Assembly (NCBI RefSeq): GCF_024436035.1
Contig: NZ_JANFNG010000028.1
Coordinates: forward strand, 22,093-86,092
DNA: 64,000 nucleotides
Origin: Streptomyces humicola
Lineage (GTDB): Bacteria > Actinomycetota > Actinomycetes > Streptomycetales > Streptomycetaceae
Direction of reading: 5' to 3'
The translations under genes were made by a program, and so were the position numbers. This document shows, piece after piece, positions 23,877-31,121 of the stretch (position 1 is the stretch's first letter; each line of letters begins with the position of its first letter). The notes beneath the pieces were generated by a model that was given only the letters and a program-made list of their open reading frames with translations, was not told where the DNA came from and ran no database searches.

Positions 23877-25280
23877 TCAGGAGCTACCGCCGTACTCCCT
23901 CAGCAACTTGTTGAGGTTTCGAATCTTATCCACGTCCGCTCTCGGCAAGGGATCGCTGCTGTTGAAATGCATGACGTTGTTGCGGATCCTGCGGATCTCC
24001 TCGAGCCGCCCGATGAACACCTTACGGTCCAACGGCCACCCCAGTTGTTGCCACCGGTCAGGGTTCTCAAGGAGCCGGAGATAGTCTCCGACGGTCATGT
24101 CACCGAAAGACGTGACGCGCTCGCCCGCTGGGTCGCACAGGCCGGTCACCTCGGACAAGGTGAAGGTCCCTGCGATGACCTGCCGCAGCCTGCGATCCAT
24201 CTCTCCGATCAGAAGGAAGTGGCTGGCCAGGTCGCCGTACGCCTGCGCTACGTCGGCGGCGGTGACGATACCGGCGATTGCGTTGTGATGGTCCTTTACA
24301 AGTACGAAGTCCAACTCCGCAAGCGCGGGCAGGATATCGATCAGATCATGATCGTAACGAACGTCGCGGGCATCCACGATGGCCTGGGAGAGGGAAGCAT
24401 CCGGATCGGCATGCCGGGCACGGGCTATGGACTTCCAGGAGAGGGCACCCCGCAGGTTGTGCGGACCAGCGAGGACGGGGAGTTGAGAGAAGTCATGGAG
24501 CGCCATCAGCGTGATTGCCTCCTCGAAGGTCGCAGTCGGCTTGACACTGATCACTCCACCAAGGGCGGAAGGCAGCGTGCCCACCGTCAATCCAGTCTCG
24601 CGAGATTCATCCTCGTCTGAAGCGGTCGTGAACGCCGGTGCACCGGCGACGAGCCCTTCTGCCGAATTCCCTTCCGCAGCCTTGACGAGCTGGATGGTCG
24701 AGGCCAGCGGGACCTTGTCGAATCCCGGCGCGGTAACCAGGCTGTGGTTAGCGAGCTCGGCCTCGATCTGCTCATTGACGAGACCGCGCCCCGTGGCGCC
24801 CCACCAGGTCAGGAGTTCCTCTACCGAAAGAGACTGCGGCTGGCCAGCCTCGGCCAGCTCACGGGCCCTCTTCAGCCGAGCGTGCCTTTCACTAGGCGCA
24901 ACCGAAGTTTGCTGCTCTTCCGCCGTGTCCGGATCGGCTTCCTCGGCAGCCTGGTCCAGCAGTTGCTGGCGCAAGGTGGCGAGAGGTCTGCCGTCGGTCA
25001 CCGCCCATGCAGTCCACCCGTCGAACGATCCCCTGCCAACGGCGACAGCGGCGGCCTTGGACGGCGAGCGGAACTCTTCCCCGTCGTCCAGGCGAATCCA
25101 GCCCTTGGCGGTGACGGTGGCATGATGGGTATCTCCGACGAGGGGCCGTACGAACGTCAGCCGCTCACCTTCCTTGAGCAGCCCGTTGCTCAGCAGGTCG
25201 GCGAGTCTCACCCGCCGCCCGTCCAGGAGGTACCGGGCCCGGGAACGTCTTTCGGTCGGCTCGGCTGCCGAATCGCTCAT
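23877..25280 (-). CDS. RAMA - CBS - HEPN-like fusion protein
   Basis: 467 aa in three parts. Residues ~15-95 read like a RAMA domain, the winged-helix reader found with restriction enzymes and methylases (LLSNGLLKEGERLTFVRP, KGWIRLDDGEEFRSPSKAA, DGWTAWAV). Residues ~225-345 are a tandem CBS pair (ISVKPTATFEEAITLMALHD, SQLPVLAGPHNLRGALSWKS, VRYDHDLIDILPALAELDFV, GIVTAADVAQAY). The C-terminal ~110 residues end in RLEEIRRIRNNVMHFNSSD; RNNVMH fits the R-x4-H motif of HEPN nucleases. CBS pairs bind adenine nucleotides, so a nucleotide-gated RNase linked to DNA recognition is an inference. Isolated gene, start ATG 25280. Confidence 0.75.
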   Translation of the reverse strand: MSDSAAEPTERRSRARYLLDGRRVRLADLLSNGLLKEGERLTFVRPLVGDTHHATVTAKGWIRLDDGEEFRSPSKAAAVAVGRGSFDGWTAWAVTDGRPLATLRQQLLDQAAEEADPDTAEEQQTSVAPSERHARLKRARELAEAGQPQSLSVEELLTWWGATGRGLVNEQIEAELANHSLVTAPGFDKVPLASTIQLVKAAEGNSAEGLVAGAPAFTTASDEDESRETGLTVGTLPSALGGVISVKPTATFEEAITLMALHDFSQLPVLAGPHNLRGALSWKSIARARHADPDASLSQAIVDARDVRYDHDLIDILPALAELDFVLVKDHHNAIAGIVTAADVAQAYGDLASHFLLIGEMDRRLRQVIAGTFTLSEVTGLCDPAGERVTSFGDMTVGDYLRLLENPDRWQQLGWPLDRKVFIGRLEEIRRIRNNVMHFNSSDPLPRADVDKIRNLNKLLREYGGSS

Positions 25281-25384
25281 GAAACCTGCCTTCGCTCTGT
25301 GACTGGAGGCCGGAATCCGGCACTCAGGCGGGTGGACTCGTGCTAGTGCAGCATCTCATTCAGGGTCCCCGACAGGATTCAAAA

Positions 25385-25486
25385 CTACGCACCCGGCTCC
25401 GGAGGGGGCTTGCCTCCTGCCTGTTCCAGCAGGTCAGGGCGGCTGTGGATCGTCCATGTGGTGCCGCTCGTCCACAGATAGTCCAT
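25385..25486 (-). CDS. 33-aa repeated small ORF
   Basis: MDYLWTSGTTWTIHSRPDLL followed by EQAGGKPPPEPGA and a stop. A second, less intact copy lies at 21461-21548 with frame-preserving differences, which argues for coding selection. Start ATG 25486; ribosome site weak. Unknown family; it could also be the C-terminus of a larger gene that was duplicated. Confidence 0.4.
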   Translation of the reverse strand: MDYLWTSGTTWTIHSRPDLLEQAGGKPPPEPGA

Positions 25487-25594
25487 GCCCGGTGAGTTGG
25501 CGGCGTCCTTGCTGCCTGTTCGCCCCGGCCGTGGGCTGTGATCAAACTCTGCTCGGCGAAGTGGCCACATCTCAAACCTTGTTGAAAACCCGTG

Positions 25595-25624
25595 TGAGAC
25601 TCGCGCGCATCTGACATAGTCTCA
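25595..25624 (+). promoter_or_regulatory. inverted repeat operator before HTH-like gene
   Basis: Perfect 7-bp inverted repeat TGAGACT (25595-25601) and AGTCTCA (25618-25624), centre-to-centre 23 bases, ending 2 bases before the ATG of the next gene. A good candidate autoregulatory site. Confidence 0.5.
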
Positions 25625-25626
25625 TC

Positions 25627-26025
25627 ATGGTTAGTACTCCGTTCAGGGACACCGCGCGCAGCAGTGCGCGCAACAAGGACTACATCTCCATGTCGGTGGA
25701 GTGCGATCGAGCCCGCTCGCACTCGTGGTGGAAGAACATGGTGGAGTGCGGAGCTTGGGGAGTGACTCCCAGTGGCGCACGCGTGGGGCCTCCTACGCCC
25801 GATGAGTTTCCCGGCATCGCCAAGCTGTTCGGAACGACAGTGGAGCAGGTTGCTGCGATGGTCGCCGCCGATTGGTACGGGCAAGAGCCGCACGGCGGCG
25901 TTTCTCCGAGGGTGATGAACCTTGCGCCGCTAGTTGATCAGCTCACCCCAGAGCAGGCCGACGCGCTTGGCCTGATAGTCCGGAGCATGGTCGACCGGGG
26001 TGCGGAGACCGAGCGGGCGGCGTAG
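25627..26025 (+). CDS. putative small HTH/regulatory protein
   Basis: 132 aa, MVSTPFRDTARSSARNKDYISMS..., with TPDEFPGIAKLFGTTVEQVAAMVAADWYG in the middle, a pattern resembling a Cro/XRE-type helix-turn-helix segment, and a helical C-terminus (LVDQLTPEQADALGLIVRSM). No Shine-Dalgarno; the inverted repeat lies immediately upstream, so translation may be leaderless or start slightly downstream. Likely a repressor-type protein, family assignment tentative. It precedes the WD40 and DUF89 genes on the same strand but with a 280-base gap. Confidence 0.6.
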   Translation: MVSTPFRDTARSSARNKDYISMSVECDRARSHSWWKNMVECGAWGVTPSGARVGPPTPDEFPGIAKLFGTTVEQVAAMVAADWYGQEPHGGVSPRVMNLAPLVDQLTPEQADALGLIVRSMVDRGAETERAA

Positions 26026-26139
26026 CGGGTTTGGCCGGTGGCCTGCCTGGGCTGGGGTCGGGCATGATCAGGGGGCCGTACGCTTGCTCAGCGAATCGGG
26101 CGGGGCGGAGCCCTGCCCGGTGAATCCGGCCGATTGGCC

Positions 26140-26174
26140 CCCTGGTCTTGCTCGACGCGGGTCCCTGACCAGGG
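26140..26174. promoter_or_regulatory. 8-bp inverted repeat in the gap before the WD40 gene
   Basis: CCCTGGTC (26140-26147) and GACCAGGG (26167-26174) with a 19-base spacer, inside the 280-base gap between two plus-strand genes. It may be a weak terminator or an operator. Confidence 0.35.
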
Positions 26175-26305
26175 AGGTGGGTAAAGCCGCGGAGTCGACC
26201 GCCCCAGCCACGGTGCAACCCTTTCAGGTAAGTCGGCTGTTGCGCTCGCGCGCGGCCGGCGGCCGGGGCCGGAGCGGGGCGGAGACATGAGCGTCGGCCC
26301 CGGCG

Positions 26306-26725
26306 GTGAGCCGGGGCGCGCGCGGCGAGCACGTCAGCAGGTTCAGCAACGCGAACGGGTGGGCTCGCGCAGTCACCGTCGACGCGGCAGGTGCACGGGC
26401 GGCGGTCGGCTCCGGTACCGGGGAGATCTCCGTGCGGGACATCGGCAGCGACAGGTTCATTGCGCATCTGGCGGGGCACACCGGACGCATCCTCATGCTC
26501 GGTTTCGCTGAGGATGGTGATGGACTGGTGTCGGCGGCTGCCGATGGAACGGTACGACTGTGGTCGCTCAGCGAGCAGCGGCAGACTGCGGAGGTGCGTG
26601 TCGATGCCTCGCTCCATTGCGCCGGGTTCGAGCGCGCGACGGGGCAGGTTCTCGTCGGCAGCGCGGCCGGCGTCGTCGCTCTGACCATCAACGACCAAGC
26701 AACCCCAGACGGAGGAACTCGGTAG
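26306..26725 (+). CDS. short WD40-repeat protein (possible fragment)
   Basis: 139 aa from GTG 26306. It contains one clear WD40 repeat (FIAHLAGHTGRILMLGFAED then GLVSAAADGTVRLWSL) and parts of two others (RAAVGSGTGEISVRDIG; VLVGSAAGVVALTI). A complete beta-propeller needs about seven repeats, so this is either a fragment of a larger protein or a piece that completes another propeller. No good ribosome site. The stop is 3 bases before the DUF89 start, indicating co-transcription. Confidence 0.55.
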   Translation: MSRGARGEHVSRFSNANGWARAVTVDAAGARAAVGSGTGEISVRDIGSDRFIAHLAGHTGRILMLGFAEDGDGLVSAAADGTVRLWSLSEQRQTAEVRVDASLHCAGFERATGQVLVGSAAGVVALTINDQATPDGGTR

Positions 26726-26728
26726 ACG

Positions 26729-27910
26729 ATGCCCGAAGCAGCGAACGCGCCCGAACACGGCGCACCCGTGATCACGAGCGAGACGCCGGGCTCCTTCGCC
26801 TGGAGCGTCCTCGACAAGCGGCACCCGGCCCTGATCCAGCAGGTGCGCGACGCCTTCCCGTACACGCCGGAGCAGCACCAGGCGCTTGACGCCCTGCTTG
26901 AGGAGATCACGGACGGAGTGATCGAGCCGCTGCCCGTCGGTGCGCACGGCGAGAGGGAGTGGGCCGAGTGGGGGAAGGGGTACTTCGGCCGGTCCTGGTT
27001 CGAGGTGCCGTTCTTGTGGGCGGAGAGCTACTTCTACCGCAAGCTCCTCCAGGCCGTGGGCTACTTCGAGCCGGGACCATGGCAGGGCATCGATCCCTTC
27101 GCCCCGTTCAAACGCGCCGAGCTGCGCGGCTCGGCTGTCGCAGAGGAACTCGCCGCCCTCGACGATCTGGCCGATCTGCCGCCGGACGACCAGGACCGCG
27201 CCGTGCTCCTCGGCGCATTGTGGGGCAACCGCGCCGACCTCGGATTCCGCATCTCCTCCGGAGAGGTCGAGGAGAACGCCGGCAACCTCGTCGTGGACGA
27301 CAGCGCCCAGCTCTGGGACCGCCTGGGCTCGTCGTCGCTTGCCACGGTGTGCCTGGTCGCGGACAACTCCGGTAGCGAACTGATCCCCGACCTGATCCTC
27401 ATCGACCATCTCCTGCAGACCGGCCGCGCCACCCACGCCGTGCTGCACATCAAGCCGTACCCGTACTACGTCTCCGACGCCACCACGGCCGACGTGATCG
27501 ACTGCCTGCGCCGCATCGCCGAGGCGCCGGGCCGCGCACGTCAGATCGGCGGCCGATTGCGGGACGCCATGGGCAGCGGCCGACTGGATGTGCGGGCGCA
27601 CTCATTCTCCTGCGCACCGCTGCCCTACGCCAAGATGCCCGTGGATCTGCGGGCCGACTTCGAACAAGCCACCCTCACCATCTTCAAGGGCGACCTGAAC
27701 TACCGCCGCCTCGTCGGGGACCAGCTGTGGCCCGCGACCACCTCATTCACCGACCGCACCGTCTACTTCCCCGGCCCGGTGATTGCGCTGCGTACGCTGA
27801 AGTCCGACGTGATCGTCGGCCTCGACGCTCAGACCCTCGCCGCGCTGGAAGCGACAGGAGAGGCGTGGCGCACGAGCGGGACGCATGCCGTCATCCAGGG
27901 TCGGCCGTAG
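26729..27910 (+). CDS. DUF89 / ARMT1-like damage-control phosphatase
   Basis: 393 aa, a single DUF89 domain. EWAEWGKGYFGRSWFEVPFLWAESYFYRKLL near residues 70-105 and the metal-site motifs VADNSGSELIPDLILIDHLL (Asp-Asn pair) and IFKGDLNYRRLVGD are diagnostic. The family hydrolyses damaged phosphometabolites such as sugar phosphates with divalent metal. Start ATG 26729 follows the WD40 gene by 3 bases. Full family length. Streptomyces carry chromosomal copies of this family; here it is island cargo. Confidence 0.88.
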   Translation: MPEAANAPEHGAPVITSETPGSFAWSVLDKRHPALIQQVRDAFPYTPEQHQALDALLEEITDGVIEPLPVGAHGEREWAEWGKGYFGRSWFEVPFLWAESYFYRKLLQAVGYFEPGPWQGIDPFAPFKRAELRGSAVAEELAALDDLADLPPDDQDRAVLLGALWGNRADLGFRISSGEVEENAGNLVVDDSAQLWDRLGSSSLATVCLVADNSGSELIPDLILIDHLLQTGRATHAVLHIKPYPYYVSDATTADVIDCLRRIAEAPGRARQIGGRLRDAMGSGRLDVRAHSFSCAPLPYAKMPVDLRADFEQATLTIFKGDLNYRRLVGDQLWPATTSFTDRTVYFPGPVIALRTLKSDVIVGLDAQTLAALEATGEAWRTSGTHAVIQGRP

Positions 27911-27962
27911 GCGGAGCTTGTTGTCCGGGCGGCATGGCGCCGCCCGGACAATGGTGCTGCTG

Positions 27963-29235
27963 TCAGGGTGTCAGCCGGTGCAGGTCACGCGGGAACAGCG
28001 TGGTGCGGCGGATGTTGTCGGCCCCGGTGAGGCGGGCAGTCCACCGCTCCAGGCTCAGGGCGAACCCGCCGTGCGGCGGCATGCCGTGGGCGAAGGCGGA
28101 CAAGTAGCTCTCGTACGGCCCGGTGGATTCACCGCGTGCGGCGAGGGCCTTACTCCTCGTGCCGGTGCAGCCGCTGGCCGCCGGTGACCAGTTCCAGCCC
28201 GCGGAAGAGCAGGTCGAAGCTGTTGGAGTACTGCGGGTGGCCCGGCTCGGGGTGGGTGTAGAAGGGGCGCTTGGCCATCGGGTAGCCGGTGACGAACAGG
28301 AACTCGCTGCCGTGCTCGCGTAGCGCCCACTCGCTCAGGTACCGCTCGTGCGCCGGGGCGAGGTCCGGCTCGTCCGCGCCGAGCATGGCCATGGCGTCGC
28401 CGAAGTGGATCTGCGGGATCTCGGCCGGCACCTCCGGCAGCTTCACGCCGAGCAGCTGGACGGCCTCGGCGGCACGCGACGGGACGGCTTCGACCAGCCC
28501 GGCGACGGCCTCCCGCACCACGGCCATGACGTCGCGGTGGTCTGTGATGAACCCGAGTTCGGCGTCGAGGCTGGTGTACTGCGCCAGGTGCCTGGCGGTG
28601 TCGTGCGGCTCGGCGCGGAAGACCGGCCCGGTCTCGTACACCCGCTCGAAGACCCCGACCATGGCCTGCTTGAAGAACTGCGGCGACTGGGCCAGGTACG
28701 CGGTGCGGCCGAACCAGTCGAGGGTGAAGACGTTGGCGCCGGACTCGGTGGCCGAGGAGACGACCTTCGGGGTGTGGATCTCGGTGAAGTCCAGTGCGTC
28801 GAGGGCTGCGCGGAAGCCCGCGACGGAGGCGGCGGAGATCTGGTACGGGGCGCGCAGCTGCGGGTGCCGCAGGGTGACCGGGGCGTGGTCCAGGATCGTC
28901 GGCAAGACCGCAGGCACGGTGGGCCGGTACAGGTCGAACGGCGGCGCCTCCGCCAGGCTCGACAGCGGCTCGATCTCGGGCGAGGTCAGCTCGACGCCGC
29001 CCGGGGCTTGGGCGTTGGCGGTCACGGTGCCGCGCACGCGCAGCACGGTCTCCTCAGGGAAGTCGCCGCCCGGCTCGGTCAGGACGATCTGGGCGAGTCC
29101 GGAGCGGTCACGCAGGATCAGGAAGGTGACGGATTTCAGCTCGCGGCGGCGGTGCAGCCAACCGGAGACTTCAACGGTTTGGCCGACGTGTTCTGGCAAC
29201 TGGGCGGCCAGCACGCGGGTCGTAGGGTGGATCAT
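27963..29235 (-). pseudogene. aspS2: aspartyl-tRNA synthetase paralogue, frameshifted before motif 3
   Basis: From ATG 29235 (TTGGAGGG upstream) the frame gives an N-terminal OB-fold anticodon domain (VEVSGWLHRRRELKSVTFLILRD) and an archaeal/non-discriminating-type AspRS core: motif 2 region FRAEPHDTARHLAQYTSLDAELGFI and GGQRLHRHEE, then TAA at 28152-28150. In another frame the expected remainder continues at once (ALAARGESTGPYESYLSAFA, then PPHGGFALSLERW motif 3 and LFPRDLHRLTP) to a stop at 27963. A few bases are missing after HEEY. Without motif 3 the product cannot bind ATP properly. Preceded by a T-box. A sequencing error cannot be excluded. Confidence 0.8.
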
Positions 29236-29240
29236 CGCGG

Positions 29241-29500
29241 CCCTCCAAGGGCGTCGTGGTGATCCCTTGGGGGTGCGGGCGAGAAGGGCAACTCGCTGTG
29301 CCACCGCACCTTCGCCGCCGCAGCTGGGCGACGGCCTCGTTCGGGCCTGATGACGGGGGCTGGCCGGCGGGGCATTGGACCGTACGGGTCGTTCCTCCCC
29401 GCGCTCGGGAGGGTCTTCGCCTCGGGGCGCGAGGCTGCCTTCACAGCTCCCGGCAGCTCTCTCGGCTCGCGTGAGCCCGCGGCTACTCGTCTCCGTCGAC
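29241..29500 (-). promoter_or_regulatory. T-box riboswitch (translational), Asp specifier
   Basis: Stem I elements are readable on the minus strand: AGTA (29487-29484), stem CGCGAG/CTCGCG, AGAGAG (29462-29457) and apical stem GCTGCC/GGCAGC with a GCTGTGAA loop. On the 3' side of the internal loop GAA is followed by GAC (Asp codon), the usual specifier place opposite AGTA. Further on, AAGGTGCGGTGGCACAGCG resembles the T-box; its TGGC complements a tRNA GCCA end, and tRNA-Asp has G73. A last hairpin, CCAAGGG (29251-29245) with CCCTTGG (29270-29264), would hide the Shine-Dalgarno. So a translational T-box sensing uncharged tRNA-Asp is proposed. Confidence 0.75.
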
Positions 29501-29594
29501 GCGTTACGTGCCAGGGTAAAGGCCACCTCACCACCCCGCCAACGAAATCCTTGCGGTGGCTGATATCGAGCTGCCTCCGCGTGACCGGCCTTGG

Positions 29595-30122
29595 TCAGTT
29601 CGTGGGGGTGCGGGTTACCTGTGTGATCGTTACGTGGGGATCGTTGCCGATCAGTCCGTTGGGATCGTCCAGCCTCTCGGAGGAGAAGGCAGAGGTTCCC
29701 GGCTGGAGGAGTCCGCTGTCGATGGTGAGGGTCTTGCCGGTTCCGGGAACGTCCCCTGCGACGCGGACGGTGACGCGGTAGTCGCCAGCGTCATGACCGT
29801 GGTTGGTGATGCGCACCGGGACGATCACGGAGGGGGCATCGAAGGTGGGTTGCAGAACGGTCACGTCGCCGGAGGTGGCTATGGGAGGCGGCGTGACGTA
29901 GGGGGTTGCGGTTACCTCGGCGAAGGCTTCCCCGTCGTTCGGGTTGCTCGAGGTGGGGGATGCGGTTGGAGACGGCTGCGCGGCCGACACCGAAGGGGAG
30001 GTCGTGAAGCTTGGACGCGCAGCCGTCTTGTTGAGGTGCGTGTGATGTGCGGAGCACCCCGACAACGTCACGATTGAGGCGACGGCTATAGCCAGCGGCA
30101 GTCGAGCGTGTCGGGGTGCCAT
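29595..30122 (-). CDS. lipoprotein of unknown function
   Basis: 175 aa. Signal MAPRHARLPLAIAVASIVTLSGC with lipobox LSGC, a Ser/Thr/Pro-rich linker to residue ~60, then a beta-rich domain (VPVRITNHGHDAGDYRVTV, TLTIDSGLLQPGTSAFSSE) resembling FxLYD/DUF-type immunoglobulin-like domains of actinobacterial lipoproteins. Extracellular face. Lies 28 bases downstream of the SapA-like gene on the same strand, probably one operon. Confidence 0.75.
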   Translation of the reverse strand: MAPRHARLPLAIAVASIVTLSGCSAHHTHLNKTAARPSFTTSPSVSAAQPSPTASPTSSNPNDGEAFAEVTATPYVTPPPIATSGDVTVLQPTFDAPSVIVPVRITNHGHDAGDYRVTVRVAGDVPGTGKTLTIDSGLLQPGTSAFSSERLDDPNGLIGNDPHVTITQVTRTPTN

Positions 30123-30149
30123 GAGGGTTCCTCTTTCTTCAGCGGGGCG

Positions 30150-30671
30150 TCAGTCGCAGGGGCTCGTACCGATGGTGCCGCTCACGATGGTTGTACCGCC
30201 GTTCTTCATCAGAACGGTGACAGTTCCGCAGAAGCCCCGCCTCTGGTACACCGGCCCGGCGTAGCTGGAGTAGTTGCCGGCGTCGCTGGTGCACGGGTCG
30301 CCGGTGTAGTTGTCGCAGAGGGTGATCTTCATGTAGCGGCTGGCGCCGATGTCGTTGAAGAAGGCGGCGCAGACGGGCTTGTCCTGGTAGTTCGGGCCGG
30401 TTGTCTGGCCGTTGGTGTAGGTGTACACGTCGCCGAGCGGGTTGCCCCTGGAGTCGGTCCAGCGCCTGGCTTCTTCGATGGTGGTGTAGCCGGATCCGCA
30501 GACGGTCGATCCAGCGGCTTCCAGCTGGGCGTTGGGCCGGACGGTCACGGAGTGGACGGCCGTAGACGCGGTGGTGGCCGCCTGGGCCGGAGGAGTTGCG
30601 AAAGCCATGGCAGAGATGGCGGTAGTGGCGCAGGCGACAGCGATGCGCGCTCCAGTGCGTACGGAGTGCAT
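30150..30671 (-). CDS. secreted protein similar to spore-associated protein A
   Basis: 173 aa with signal peptide MHSVRTGARIAVACATTAISAMAFA...AQA. Mature part has several Cys, opens with VCGSGYTTIEEARRWTDSRG and ends DAGNYSSYAGPVYQRRGFCG. The DSGNYSSYAGPVYV-type segment is characteristic of Streptomyces SapA-like secreted proteins, as I recall that family. Function of SapA is unknown; it associates with spores. Start ATG 30671. First gene of a two-gene minus operon with the lipoprotein. Confidence 0.7.
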   Translation of the reverse strand: MHSVRTGARIAVACATTAISAMAFATPPAQAATTASTAVHSVTVRPNAQLEAAGSTVCGSGYTTIEEARRWTDSRGNPLGDVYTYTNGQTTGPNYQDKPVCAAFFNDIGASRYMKITLCDNYTGDPCTSDAGNYSSYAGPVYQRRGFCGTVTVLMKNGGTTIVSGTIGTSPCD

Positions 30672-31121
30672 GGTTCCCCCTTAAAGACATGTCTTCCCGC
30701 GTAGACCAACTTTCCGTGGAGCGGAAGGGCGTTCGGCGAGAGGTGATGCCAACGGACAGTAAAGGACTGTCCGTATCAGCAAAAGAGATTATCTGATCAA
30801 AATTGGAATTTAGCATTCCGGATGCGCGCAACTCGCAACGCTCAGTGACGGAATTCCCTGCAGGTCCCGCAGCTTTACACGATGTTCGGCGGAGGATAAG
30901 CCTCCACATGTCACGGAAAGTTGACATGTGATGGTCGTCACCACCTTGCCTGCGTCGTCCGGTTAGGGGCGAGTGCAGCGCCAGAAAACATCTTGTGAGA
31001 CTCTTTACCGCGCTCATACCTTGAGATCCCTGTGGCGAACGACCGTTGCCAAGCTGAACGCCTGACGAGGTGTCATGCGCATGGCATCCGCCACGGGGAT
31101 CAGTTAACGGGAAGGACACCT
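30672..31121. other. divergent promoter region
   Basis: 450 bases between two divergent secreted-protein genes, with an AT-rich patch at about 30775-30815 and near 30890-30930 (TTGACATGTGATGG). It probably carries both promoters. No gene seen. Confidence 0.45.
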
